A DNA stretch of 64,000 nt from Vibrio sp. Isolate32 (lineage in GTDB: Bacteria > Pseudomonadota > Gammaproteobacteria > Enterobacterales > Vibrionaceae). Below are positions 17,143 through 25,916 of the stretch, piece by piece. Within the stretch, counting starts at the first letter, position 1; each line of letters begins with the position of its first letter. A program made the position numbers and the translations under genes. Where the stretch lies: positions 1 through 64,000 of the forward strand of contig NZ_JAKEUQ010000023.1 in the NCBI RefSeq assembly GCF_022397955.1, given 5' to 3'. Below the pieces are notes generated by a model. The model worked only from the letters and a program-made list of their open reading frames with translations. It was not told the DNA's origin and did not search any database.

Positions 17143-18390
17143 ATGCAGTTCTCTAAGTTTGGCGAAAAGTTTAATCGATACTCTGGAATCACTCGTTTAA
17201 TGGATGATTTGAATGATGGCCTGCGCACTCCTGGCGCTATCATGCTCGGTGGTGGTAACCCAGCCGCTATCCCTGCCATGCTCGATTACTTTAACCAAGC
17301 CAGTGCCGACATGCTCGCCAGTGGAGAACTCATCGCCGCCCTCGCCAACTACGATGGTCCACAGGGCAAAGACAGCTTCATCAAATCGTTAGCAGCAATG
17401 CTGAAAGAGACCTATGGTTGGGACATCAGCGAAAAGAACATCAGCCTGACTAACGGCAGTCAAAGTGGTTTCTTTTACCTGTTCAACCTATTAGCAGGTC
17501 AACAACCTGATGGTTCGCACAAGAAGATTTTGTTGCCGATCGCTCCGGAATACATTGGCTACGGTGACGCAGGGATTGATGACGATATTTTTATCTCTTA
17601 CCACCCAGAGATCGAGCTGCTAGAAAACCGACAATTCAAATATCACGTCGATTTTGAACAACTCAAGGTTGATGACTCGGTGGCGGCTATCTGTGCATCT
17701 CGTCCAACCAACCCGACGGGTAACGTACTAACCGACGAAGAAGTACGTAAACTGGATAAGCTGGCGCGTGAAAACAACATTCCATTGCTGATCGACAATG
17801 CTTACGGCCTACCATTTCCAAACATCATCTTTGAAGATGTCGAACCGTTCTGGAATGAAAATACCATTCTGTGTATGAGCTTTTCTAAACTTGGCTTGCC
17901 GGGTGTGCGTTGCGGTATCGTGATTGCGAGTGAAGAAGTAACACAAGCATTGACCAACATGAATGGAATCATCAGCTTAGCGCCAAACAGTGTCGGCCCT
18001 GCGATTGCCAACCACATGATTGAGAAAGGCGATCTACTCCGCTTGAGCAGTGAGGTAATCAAACCTTTCTATAAAGATAAATCTCTACGTGCTGTCGAGT
18101 TATTACAAGATGCTATCGATGACCCACGCTTCCGAATCCATAAACCTGAAGGCGCTATCTTCTTATGGCTATGGTTTGATGAACTGCCTATTACCACTAT
18201 GGAACTGTACGACCGCCTTAAAGCTCGCGGCGTATTGATTGTTCCTGGGGAATACTTCTTTATCGGCCAAGAAGACGAGTGGGATCATGCTCACCAATGC
18301 TTGCGTATGAACTACGTTCAAGACGATGAAGCGATGCAGAAAGGTATTGCGATCATTGCAGAAGAAGTAAAAAAAGCTTACTCAGCGTAG
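17143..18390 (+). CDS. avtA: valine--pyruvate aminotransferase
   Basis: PLP-dependent transaminase (fold type I) interconverting valine and pyruvate with 2-oxoisovalerate and alanine, the AvtA route of alanine and valine synthesis. The protein has 415 residues (E. coli 417). The N-terminus FSKFGEKFNRYSGITRLMDD is that of AvtA, with a PLP-binding Asn in SRPTNPTGN, the Asp in LIDNAYG and the Schiff-base lysine in CMSFSKLGLPG (near 248). The gene is alone between terminators, preceded by a small ORF and hairpin. It is functionally linked to the ilv genes further along the window. Confidence 0.95.
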   Translation: MQFSKFGEKFNRYSGITRLMDDLNDGLRTPGAIMLGGGNPAAIPAMLDYFNQASADMLASGELIAALANYDGPQGKDSFIKSLAAMLKETYGWDISEKNISLTNGSQSGFFYLFNLLAGQQPDGSHKKILLPIAPEYIGYGDAGIDDDIFISYHPEIELLENRQFKYHVDFEQLKVDDSVAAICASRPTNPTGNVLTDEEVRKLDKLARENNIPLLIDNAYGLPFPNIIFEDVEPFWNENTILCMSFSKLGLPGVRCGIVIASEEVTQALTNMNGIISLAPNSVGPAIANHMIEKGDLLRLSSEVIKPFYKDKSLRAVELLQDAIDDPRFRIHKPEGAIFLWLWFDELPITTMELYDRLKARGVLIVPGEYFFIGQEDEWDHAHQCLRMNYVQDDEAMQKGIAIIAEEVKKAYSA

Positions 18391-18425
18391 TAATAAGAGC
18401 TTTTAGCTTACCGTAGACCAAATAC

Positions 18426-18455
18426 AAAAAGAGCACCTCATGAGGTGCTCTTTCA
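18426..18455. terminator. bidirectional terminator between avtA and ibpA
   Basis: A perfect palindromic stem AAAGAGCACCTCA/TGAGGTGCTCTTT lies between convergent genes, with A and T runs on both sides. Confidence 0.92.
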
Positions 18456-18499
18456 CTTTTACTTCCCGATAGTTTTTAGCTCTGAGGAGCTAACAGCAA

Positions 18500-18934
18500 T
18501 TAACCTTCTAGTAGGCTATTACCATTGATAGCAATCTTACGAGGTTGCATCGCTTCTGGGATTTCGCGTTCTAGGTCAATGTGAAGAAGACCATTTTCCA
18601 TGCTTGCACCTACCACTTTTACGTAGTCTGCCAGTTGAAATTTACGCTCGAAATCACGCTCTGCGATACCTTGGTATACGAAGGTTTTCTCTGCTTCTGC
18701 TTTACGCTCACCTTTCACAATTAGCATGTTCTCTTTCTGAGTCAGATCTAATTGGTCATCAGCAAAACCTGCGACTGCCATAGTAATACGGTAGTTGTTT
18801 TCGTCTTTTTGCTCGATGTTGTATGGAGGGTAACCGCCAGAAGAGTTCTTCGATGTGTTCGCTTCCATCATGTTGAATAGACGATCGAAGCCGATTGCGT
18901 TGCGGTAAAGTGGAGTGAAATCTACAGTTCTCAT
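18500..18934 (-). CDS. ibpA: small heat shock protein (Hsp20/IbpA family)
   Basis: ATP-independent holdase that coats aggregating proteins in the cytoplasm and hands them to DnaK/ClpB. The protein has 144 residues (E. coli IbpA 137). The start MRTVDFTPLYRNAIGFDRLF is the IbpA N-terminus, and the alpha-crystallin domain runs from about residue 36 to 125 with the A-x-x-x-x-G-x-L signature in GASMENGLLHIDL. A C-terminal IxI-type anchor (KIAING) is present. It has no ibpB partner here. Control is by a sigma-32 promoter about 265 bp upstream and a ROSE-type hairpin over the ribosome binding site, both listed separately. Confidence 0.94.
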   Translation of the reverse strand: MRTVDFTPLYRNAIGFDRLFNMMEANTSKNSSGGYPPYNIEQKDENNYRITMAVAGFADDQLDLTQKENMLIVKGERKAEAEKTFVYQGIAERDFERKFQLADYVKVVGASMENGLLHIDLEREIPEAMQPRKIAINGNSLLEG

Positions 18935-18938
18935 AATG

Positions 18939-18960
18939 CTATCCTTTTACTAAGCAATAG
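18939..18960 (-). promoter_or_regulatory. ROSE-type RNA thermometer masking the ibpA ribosome binding site
   Basis: In the transcript, CUAUUGCUU pairs with AAGGAUAG around an AGUAA loop. The single unpaired G of UUGCU lies opposite the AAGGA Shine-Dalgarno, the diagnostic feature of ROSE elements (UYGCU against AGGA). AAGGA is 7 nt before the ibpA ATG, so melting of this short helix on heat shock would open translation. ROSE control of ibpA is established in enterobacteria and Pseudomonas; here it is inferred from sequence. Confidence 0.85.
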
Positions 18961-19198
18961 TCTTAGCCGTTAATTTTACTTAGATCGAACCTGTGAGTGA
19001 CCCAGTAAACAGCTAAGAGATTCAGTTCGCATTCCTCGGGTTTCACCTCTATTGGCGACAACGCTGGGACATAACAATGAATCAATTTTTAAGTTATGTG
19101 CTGCGAAAGTTATCCTCTATTGAGCGATGTTTCGTCAGCGTACTGAAGGTTCTGTTTCTTCTCTTGTAGAGCAAGACAGCCATCCTCTTCACAAATAG

Positions 19199-19227
19199 AT
19201 ATGTGGATTGAACAAATCAGTTTCAAG
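19199..19227 (-). promoter_or_regulatory. sigma-32 heat-shock promoter for ibpA
   Basis: The -35 CTTGAAA (19221-19227) and -10 CCACATAT (19199-19206) are separated by 14 bp, against the sigma-32 consensus CTTGAAA-N13-14-CCCCATnT. The expected start near 19192 gives a leader of about 255 nt before ibpA. The region 18961-19190 between promoter and thermometer contains no ORF that I can support. Confidence 0.85.
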
Positions 19228-19281
19228 GGATTATTTTCAATTATTTTTACAAAACAATATTTTTCAATACCTTATAGACAC

Positions 19282-19312
19282 AAAAAAGCACCATCCAAAG
19301 GACAGTGCTTTA
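19282..19312 (-). terminator. intrinsic terminator downstream of gyrB
   Basis: On minus, AAAGCAC-tg-TCC-ttt-GGA-tg-GTGC is followed by TTTTTT. It lies 123 bp after the gyrB stop and 55 bp before the ibpA -35 box, insulating ibpA from the dnaA-gyrB operon. The stretch 19313-19434 shows nothing else recognisable. Confidence 0.85.
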
Positions 19313-19434
19313 AAATAATTTAGGTTTCTTTATCGAAGATGGATTGGTGAGTTCAAGAAGAAGGCGCGCAATTTATAAGTATAAATGAGCACCTTCGACG
19401 CAGAAATCGGTCAATCCAACAAAGAGAAAGCAAT

Positions 19435-21852
19435 CTAAACGTCTAGGTTAGCTACTTTAAGTGCATTCTCTTCGATGAAGTTACGACGAGGTTCAACTTG
19501 GTCACCCATTAGCGTCGTAAACAACAGATCCGCACCAACAGCATCTTCAATCGTTACTTGCATCATACGGCGAGTTTCAGGATCCATCGTGGTTTCCCAA
19601 AGTTGATCAGGGTTCATCTCACCTAGACCTTTGTATCGCTGTAGGCTTAGACCACGACGAGACTCTTTCACTAACCAGTTCAGAGCTTCAACGAAGCTAA
19701 ACACTTCTTGAGTACGCTCACCACGCTTAATGTAAGCGCCTTCTTCAATCAAGCCATCAAGTGCTTCAGAAAGATCGGCCAGCTTAGCAAACTCTTTAGA
19801 GTTAATAAGATCGATGCTCAGTACGTGTTCATGAGTCACACCGTGAGTACGAACTACAATCTTAGGAACGCTTAAACCTAGCTCTTCGTGTTTTTCAACT
19901 TCAAGGCTGTATTGGCTAGCACCCACTTCTTTCGCGTTTAGCTGCTCAACAAGCTGCTTGCCCCAAGCTTCAACTGCCGCGTCATCATGACACTGCTCAG
20001 CTGTTAGACGAGGAACGTAAATCAGTTCGTGAACCAATGCACGTGGGTAACGGCGGCTCATACGATCCACTAGCTTGATACCCGCGTTGTATTGCTGAAC
20101 AAGCTTCTCTAAACCTTCACCTGCAAACGCTGGCGCTTCAGGGTTTACGTGCAGTTCTGCATTGTCTAGAGCCAAAGATACTTGATACTGGTTCATCGCA
20201 TCTTCATCTTTAATGTACTGCTCTTGCTTACCTTTCTTCACTTTGTAAAGTGGTGGTTGAGCAATGTAGATGTAACCACGTTCGATCAGCTCAGGCATTT
20301 GACGGTAGAAGAACGTCAGTAGCAGAGTACGGATGTGCGAACCATCGACATCGGCATCGGTCATGATGATGATGTTGTGGTAACGCAGTTTATCTGGGTT
20401 GTATTCGTCACGGCCAATACCACAACCAAGCGCTGTGATTAGCGTAGCTACTTCTTGAGAAGATAGCATCTTATCGAAACGCGCTTTCTCTACGTTAAGG
20501 ATTTTACCTTTCAGAGGTAGGATAGCTTGGTTCTTACGGTTACGCCCCTGCTTAGCTGAACCGCCAGCAGAGTCCCCTTCCACAATATATAGTTCAGACA
20601 TTGCAGGATCTTTTTCCTGACAGTCAGCAAGTTTACCTGGAAGACCCGCTAAATCTAATGCGCCTTTACGACGAGTCATTTCACGAGCTTTACGCGCTGC
20701 ATCACGAGCACGTGCTGCATCAATAATTTTAGAACAAACCGCTTTAGCTTCACCTGGGTTCTCAATCAGGAACTCAGATAGCTTCTCACCCATTGTAGAT
20801 TCAACGGCAGACTTCACTTCTGAAGAAACCAGCTTATCTTTAGTTTGGCTTGAGAACTTAGGATCAGGCACTTTAACAGAAACAATCGCTGTCAAACCTT
20901 CACGAGCATCATCACCAGAGGTTGCAGTCTTCGCTTTCTTAGAGAAGCCTTCCTTGTCCATGAAGCTGTTCAGGGTACGCGTTAGCGCAGCACGGAAACC
21001 CGCTAAGTGAGCACCACCATCGCGTTGAGGGATGTTGTTGGTGAAACAGTAGATGTTTTCTTGGTAGCCGTCATTCCACTGCATCGCAACTTCAACGGTA
21101 ATGCCGTCTTCACGCTCAGAGTTAAAGTGGAAGATTTTTTGGATGATTGGCGTTTTGTTCGTATTAAGGTGTTCAACAAACGCTTGAATGCCGCCTTCGT
21201 ACTCGAAGTGATCCATTTTGTCTTCTTCGCGCTCATCAATCAGCTTGATTGACACACCTGAGTTCAAGAATGATAGCTCGCGTAGACGCTTGGCTAAAAT
21301 GTCGTAATGGAACTCGATGTTAGTGAAGGTTTCTTCACTTGGCCAGAAACGAATCTCTGTACCCGTTTTATCTGTATCACCTACAATCGCTAGTGGCGCT
21401 TGAGGCTCACCATGGCTGTAAGTTTGAGTGTGGATTTTGCCACCACGGTGGATAGTAAGAGTAACTTGCTTAGAAAGTGCGTTAACTACTGAAACACCAA
21501 CACCGTGCAGACCACCAGATACCTTGTACGAGTTATCATCGAACTTACCACCAGCGTGAAGAACCGTCATGATGACTTCTGCTGCTGATACGTTTTCTTC
21601 TGGGTGCAATTCTGTTGGAATACCACGGCCGTCATCGCGAACAGACACAGAACTATCTTCATGGATAGTTACAATGATGTCATTACAGTGACCAGCTAGC
21701 GCTTCATCAATAGAGTTATCTACCACCTCAAAAACCATGTGGTGCAGACCGGTACCATCATCCGTGTCGCCAATGTACATTCCAGGACGCTTACGAACCG
21801 CATCCAGACCCTTCAGTACCTTAATACTCGATGAATCGTAATTATCTGACAT
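19435..21852 (-). CDS. gyrB: DNA gyrase subunit B
   Basis: ATPase subunit of the A2B2 type II topoisomerase that introduces negative supercoils. The protein has 805 residues (E. coli 804). The GHKL ATPase has the catalytic base E42 in FEVVDN, DDGRGIP and GGLHGVG. The TOPRIM domain has the metal ligands in EGDSAGGSAKQGR (near 424) and DADVDGSHIR (near 500), and the C-terminal tail has QRYKGLGEMNPDQLWETTMDP-type sequence that contacts GyrA. It is the last gene of dnaA-dnaN-recF-gyrB, 17 bp after recF. No resistance-type substitution was assessed. Confidence 0.98.
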   Translation of the reverse strand: MSDNYDSSSIKVLKGLDAVRKRPGMYIGDTDDGTGLHHMVFEVVDNSIDEALAGHCNDIIVTIHEDSSVSVRDDGRGIPTELHPEENVSAAEVIMTVLHAGGKFDDNSYKVSGGLHGVGVSVVNALSKQVTLTIHRGGKIHTQTYSHGEPQAPLAIVGDTDKTGTEIRFWPSEETFTNIEFHYDILAKRLRELSFLNSGVSIKLIDEREEDKMDHFEYEGGIQAFVEHLNTNKTPIIQKIFHFNSEREDGITVEVAMQWNDGYQENIYCFTNNIPQRDGGAHLAGFRAALTRTLNSFMDKEGFSKKAKTATSGDDAREGLTAIVSVKVPDPKFSSQTKDKLVSSEVKSAVESTMGEKLSEFLIENPGEAKAVCSKIIDAARARDAARKAREMTRRKGALDLAGLPGKLADCQEKDPAMSELYIVEGDSAGGSAKQGRNRKNQAILPLKGKILNVEKARFDKMLSSQEVATLITALGCGIGRDEYNPDKLRYHNIIIMTDADVDGSHIRTLLLTFFYRQMPELIERGYIYIAQPPLYKVKKGKQEQYIKDEDAMNQYQVSLALDNAELHVNPEAPAFAGEGLEKLVQQYNAGIKLVDRMSRRYPRALVHELIYVPRLTAEQCHDDAAVEAWGKQLVEQLNAKEVGASQYSLEVEKHEELGLSVPKIVVRTHGVTHEHVLSIDLINSKEFAKLADLSEALDGLIEEGAYIKRGERTQEVFSFVEALNWLVKESRRGLSLQRYKGLGEMNPDQLWETTMDPETRRMMQVTIEDAVGADLLFTTLMGDQVEPRRNFIEENALKVANLDV

Positions 21853-21869
21853 AGTTACTCTCTGACTAA

Positions 21870-22949
21870 TTATCCTTGCTCTATTTTGCCATGTTCCACA
21901 TGAAACATCCTGCTATTTTCGTCATGCATATCAGCAATCTGATCAGCGGTAATAGAGCTTACAAAAACTTGAGCCTGGGTCGCCTTTAAACACTCAGCAA
22001 GACGTGCGCGGCGCTGGCTATCTAATTCGGAAGCGAAGTCATCTATCAAATAGATGCACTGCTTACCAGTCATTTGAGTGAGGTGTTGCCCTTGTGCTAC
22101 TCGTAGCGCGCACACCATCAACTTCAATTGACCTCGTGACAAGACATCTTCCACTGGAGTGCCGTTCACTTTTATCTTCAGATCCGCTTTGTTTGGCCCA
22201 CTAAAGGTATAACCAAGCTGCTGATCCCTTTCAAAATTCTTCTCTAATATCTCGGAGTATGGGGTGTCTTTATCCCAGCCACGATAATAGTTAATCTTTA
22301 TCTCAAACTCAGGAAGGAAGGTCGCACAGATTTCTTCGGCGACTTCTTTGAGCTGATCAACGTAGGTGGCACGCCACTGACTGATGCTTTCTGCTAATCG
22401 GGCCAATTCTTGGTCCCAATAGCTCAGCTCTCGATAGTGCATTGCCGTTTTCAATAAGGCGTTTCGCTGCTTATTGAGACGCTTTACCCTGCCCCAGGCA
22501 TCATAAAAGCCCGACTCACTGTGGAAGACTCCCCAATCAATGAATGCTCGGCGATGCTTAGGTCCATCTGTCAGTAAATCAAACCCTTCGGGGTGAATCA
22601 ACTGCAAAGGTAAGACTTGAGCTAACTGAGCTAACTTTTGCCCAGTTTGACCGCTTATTTTAACCTCTGTCGTGCCATCGCGCTGCTTATTAATGCCAAT
22701 TGGCAGCTCAAATCGATCCGAGGTCATAAAACGGCCATGTACAAACAGCTCACTACAGTCGTTTTGTATGATACGACCGGTGAGTGAACTCTTGAATGAG
22801 CGACCGTGTCCGAGCAGATACACCGCTTCAAGGACGCTGGTTTTGCCGCTTCCGTTAGCCCCTATAAGAAAGTTAAAGCCTGATGACGGTTGAATGTCAC
22901 AGGCTTCAATATTTCTAAACTGCTTAACGATTAAGCGCGATAAAGGCAT
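21870..22949 (-). CDS. recF: DNA replication and repair protein RecF
   Basis: SMC-like ATPase that with RecOR loads RecA at ssDNA gaps. The protein has 359 residues (E. coli 357). Walker A is GANGSGKT (30-37), the ABC signature region is VLSRGQLKLM, and Walker B with the D-loop is YLIDDFASELD (near 305). Its C-terminal codons spell MFHVEH, which overlaps a parS-like sequence at 21892-21907. It is the third gene of the dnaA operon, 53 bp after dnaN. Confidence 0.97.
   Translation of the reverse strand: MPLSRLIVKQFRNIEACDIQPSSGFNFLIGANGSGKTSVLEAVYLLGHGRSFKSSLTGRIIQNDCSELFVHGRFMTSDRFELPIGINKQRDGTTEVKISGQTGQKLAQLAQVLPLQLIHPEGFDLLTDGPKHRRAFIDWGVFHSESGFYDAWGRVKRLNKQRNALLKTAMHYRELSYWDQELARLAESISQWRATYVDQLKEVAEEICATFLPEFEIKINYYRGWDKDTPYSEILEKNFERDQQLGYTFSGPNKADLKIKVNGTPVEDVLSRGQLKLMVCALRVAQGQHLTQMTGKQCIYLIDDFASELDSQRRARLAECLKATQAQVFVSSITADQIADMHDENSRMFHVEHGKIEQG
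21892..21907. promoter_or_regulatory. parS-like centromere site inside the 3' end of recF
   Basis: The 16-bp element reads TGTTCCACATGAAACA on plus (TGTTTCATGTGGAACA on minus). It differs at one central base from the widely conserved chromosomal parS TGTTCCACGTGAAACA. It is 11 kb left of oriC and 14 kb from parAB, within the usual origin-proximal parS range. ParB binding is inferred; the changed base lies in the CG centre of the palindrome and may weaken it. Confidence 0.6.
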
Positions 22950-23002
22950 AACGTCTTCATATTAATCTTCAATCACGACTCGGTAGTTCAACATATGGTG
23001 GC

Positions 23003-24103
23003 TTATAAGCGAATTGGCATAACAACGTACATCGCGCTGTCATCTTGTGCGTTCTCGATAAGCGCACTCGCATTTGCATCTGACATTGAGATACGAACCT
23101 GTTCACAACGCAGTGTGTTCAGAACATCCAATACGTAGCTTACGTTGAAGCCAATTTCTAGTGCGTCGCCGTCGAAATTAACATCGAGTACTTCTTCTGC
23201 TTCTTCTTGCTCTGGGTTGTTCGCTGTAATACGCATCTCGCTATCAGCAAGGTTAACGCGAACACCACGGAATTTTTCATTCGATAGAATAGCAGCACGA
23301 GAAAATGCTGAACGTAACTCATCACAACCCGCTTCCAGTGTTTTGGTGGTATTTTGCGGCATTACGCGGCGATAATCAGGGAAACGACCATCAACTAGCT
23401 TAGAAGTGAAGACATAGTTGTTCACTTCAGCACGCACGTTAGAGTTACCAATTTGCAGTGTTACTGGTTGTTCAGGTGCATCTAATAGCTTCACTAGCTC
23501 TTGAACACCTTTGCGAGGAACAATGATCTGCTTCTGAGCAAAATCCGCACCCAGTTGTGCTTGAGATACCGCCATACGGTGACCATCGGTCGCCACGCTG
23601 CGCAAGATAGAACCTTCAATCTCAAACAACATACCGTTGAGGTAATAACGAACGTCTTGGTTCGCCATTGAGAATTGTGTTTTCTCGATAAGACCACGAA
23701 GTTCAGCTTGTGTCACTGACACTTCAACTTCACTGCTCCAGTCTTCAATATTTGGAAAATCTGCCGCAGGTAATGTTGCTAATGAGAAGCGGCTACGACC
23801 AGAACGAACTTGAATACGGTCACCATCCAATACTACAGTGATCACTGAGTTATCTGGCAATCCACGACAGATATCTAGGAATTTACGTGAAGGTACGGTA
23901 ATGCTGCCCGCTTCGAAATCACCTTCAAGCGTTACGCGGCTGATCAGTTCAACTTCTAGATCCGTTGCTGTCATCGACAACACGTTATCTTCTACTTTAA
24001 TTAGTAGGTTTCCTAGAATTGGAAGCGTTGGCCTGCCACCGAGTGCGCCAGATACTTGTTGTAATGGCTTAATCAGGTGACTACGTTCAATGGTAAATTT
24101 CAT
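23003..24103 (-). CDS. dnaN: DNA polymerase III beta sliding clamp
   Basis: Ring-shaped dimer that tethers DNA polymerases to template. The 366 residues equal the E. coli length, as three tandem clamp domains of about 120 residues. Recognisable signatures are the N-terminus MKFTIERSHLIKPLQQVSGAL in two parts, GGRPTLPILGN and the C-terminal VMPIRL that forms part of the partner-binding pocket. It is 81 bp after dnaA on the same strand; separate dnaN promoters inside dnaA are known in E. coli but were not resolved here. Confidence 0.98.
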   Translation of the reverse strand: MKFTIERSHLIKPLQQVSGALGGRPTLPILGNLLIKVEDNVLSMTATDLEVELISRVTLEGDFEAGSITVPSRKFLDICRGLPDNSVITVVLDGDRIQVRSGRSRFSLATLPAADFPNIEDWSSEVEVSVTQAELRGLIEKTQFSMANQDVRYYLNGMLFEIEGSILRSVATDGHRMAVSQAQLGADFAQKQIIVPRKGVQELVKLLDAPEQPVTLQIGNSNVRAEVNNYVFTSKLVDGRFPDYRRVMPQNTTKTLEAGCDELRSAFSRAAILSNEKFRGVRVNLADSEMRITANNPEQEEAEEVLDVNFDGDALEIGFNVSYVLDVLNTLRCEQVRISMSDANASALIENAQDDSAMYVVMPIRL

Positions 24104-24184
24104 ATCTTGCTCTTACGGTCTAAATGGCACTGCGTAATCATACGTGGCCAAGATTCTGCTTATTAAGGTTAAGAATACTGTGTA

Positions 24185-25606
24185 TTAAGAAGAAAGGGTA
24201 CGAATCAAGTTCGAATAATCTTCTTTAATGTCGTGGCTCTCTTCACGCAGCTGAGCAATCTTACGACAAGCATGCAATACCGTGGTGTGGTCACGACCAC
24301 CGAATGCATCACCAATCTCAGGCAAGCTGTGGTTGGTTAGCTCTTTAGCCAATGCCATCGCCAATTGACGTGGACGAGCAACAGAACGAGAACGACGCTT
24401 AGACAACAGATCAGCAACTTTGATTTTGTAGTACTCGGCTACTGTCTTTTGAATGTTATCAATGGTGACCAGTTTTTCTTGCAGTGCAAGTAGGTCACGC
24501 AGTGCTTCACGCACAAAATCAATCGTGATCGGGCGGCCAGTGAAGTTTGCATTCGCAATAACACGGTTCAATGCGCCTTCTAGCTCACGAACGTTCGAAC
24601 GTAGACGCTTCGCAATAAAGAACGCCACTTCATCCGCTAGGTGAATTTGGTGGTCTTCGGCTTTCTTCATCAAGATCGCAACACGCGTCTCAAGCTCTGG
24701 TGGCTCAATCGCTACCGTCAAACCCCAGCCGAAGCGAGATTTAAGACGATCTTCTACACCGTTGATCTCTTTTGGATAACGGTCAGACGTTAGGATGATC
24801 TGTTGGTTACCTTCAAGCAGCGCGTTAAAGGTATGGAAGAACTCTTCTTGAGAACGCTCTTTGTTAGCAAAGAATTGGATGTCATCGATAAGCAATGCAT
24901 CAACACTACGGTAGTAGCGTTTAAACTCTTCGATCGCGTTGTTTTGCAGTGCCTTTACCATATCCTGAACAAAACGCTCGGAGTGCATGTAAACCACTTT
25001 TGCATTCGGCTTATTATCAACAATGGCGTTACCCACCGCATGCAATAAGTGCGTTTTACCTAGACCAGTACCGCCGTATAAGAATAACGGGTTGTAGGCT
25101 GTTCCTGGGTTATCAGAAACCTGACGTGCCGCAGCCAAACCCAGTTGGTTCGACTTACCTTCAACAAAGTTATTGAACTTGTGTTTTGGGTTCACGTTTG
25201 AGCGGTGGTTCAAGTCAACCGCAACAGGCTCTTCATCACGCCAGATATTATGGACTGGTTTGCGAGCTTGTAATTGCGCAGGTGCTGATGATTCAGCGGC
25301 TACATCGGCTGCAGTACGAGTTTGAGTCGGTGCAAGTGTCGCTGGCTTTGGTGCAACCACACGCTTACTTCCCACTTCAAAGTGAAGATGTGGGATATCG
25401 TTACCGCAATATTCTTGCAGTAGACGGTTAATGCTATTTAGATACTTATCACGAACCCAATCGAGTACGAAACGGTTCGGTGCAAATAGAGTTAGAGTAT
25501 TGTCATTGAGTTCCGCTTGTAACGGACGAACCCACATACTGAATTCTGTAGCTGGTAACTCTTCTTGAAGCTGTTGCAAACACTGCAACCAAAGCGAAGA
25601 TGACAC
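24185..25606 (-). CDS. dnaA: chromosomal replication initiator DnaA
   Basis: AAA+ initiator that binds oriC DnaA boxes and melts the adjacent AT-rich element, also autoregulating its gene. The protein has 473 residues. Domain I (1-80) starts SSSLWLQCLQQLQEELP, a linker runs to about 135, and the AAA+ domain carries Walker A GGTGLGKT (178-185) and Walker B LLIDDIQF. The C-terminal DNA-binding domain has the signature GGRDHTTVLHACRKI. The start is GTG behind a purine-rich GGGGG stretch. It heads the dnaA-dnaN-recF-gyrB operon, transcribed away from oriC. Upstream DnaA boxes and clustered GATC sites are listed separately. Confidence 0.98.
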   Translation of the reverse strand: MSSSLWLQCLQQLQEELPATEFSMWVRPLQAELNDNTLTLFAPNRFVLDWVRDKYLNSINRLLQEYCGNDIPHLHFEVGSKRVVAPKPATLAPTQTRTAADVAAESSAPAQLQARKPVHNIWRDEEPVAVDLNHRSNVNPKHKFNNFVEGKSNQLGLAAARQVSDNPGTAYNPLFLYGGTGLGKTHLLHAVGNAIVDNKPNAKVVYMHSERFVQDMVKALQNNAIEEFKRYYRSVDALLIDDIQFFANKERSQEEFFHTFNALLEGNQQIILTSDRYPKEINGVEDRLKSRFGWGLTVAIEPPELETRVAILMKKAEDHQIHLADEVAFFIAKRLRSNVRELEGALNRVIANANFTGRPITIDFVREALRDLLALQEKLVTIDNIQKTVAEYYKIKVADLLSKRRSRSVARPRQLAMALAKELTNHSLPEIGDAFGGRDHTTVLHACRKIAQLREESHDIKEDYSNLIRTLSS

Positions 25607-25835
25607 GGTGCCCCCACTCTATTTAAGTAATATGAAATGACTGTTAATTTTACCTGTTGATAAGTCAGATCACCAGCAATTGATCACGGTTCCAGTGAAT
25701 AAGATCCAAGTTATTCACAATAAATTTGTAATTAATTGGCGGATCCGCACATCTTGCCCCTAATTTACTCACACAACGATCCACTTATGCCCGGATCCTT
25801 GCTAGTTATCCCCAAAATGAGAATGCGATCTAGTT
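25607..25835 (-). promoter_or_regulatory. dnaA regulatory region: DnaA boxes and dense Dam sites
   Basis: The region between dnaA and the divergent transporter operon holds a consensus DnaA box TTATTCACA (25711-25719) and a near match TTATCCCCA (25806-25814). Seven GATC Dam sites lie within 229 bp, where about one is expected by chance. This agrees with autoregulation by DnaA and methylation/SeqA control known for gamma-proteobacterial dnaA promoters. I could not place the -10/-35 boxes with confidence. Confidence 0.75.
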
Positions 25836-25916
25836 ATGGTTAATAACATCTGGTTATTTATTCTATCGAGCACTTTCCCAGTAACATCCAATCCCATAAA
25901 TATAAGGAGTTACCAA

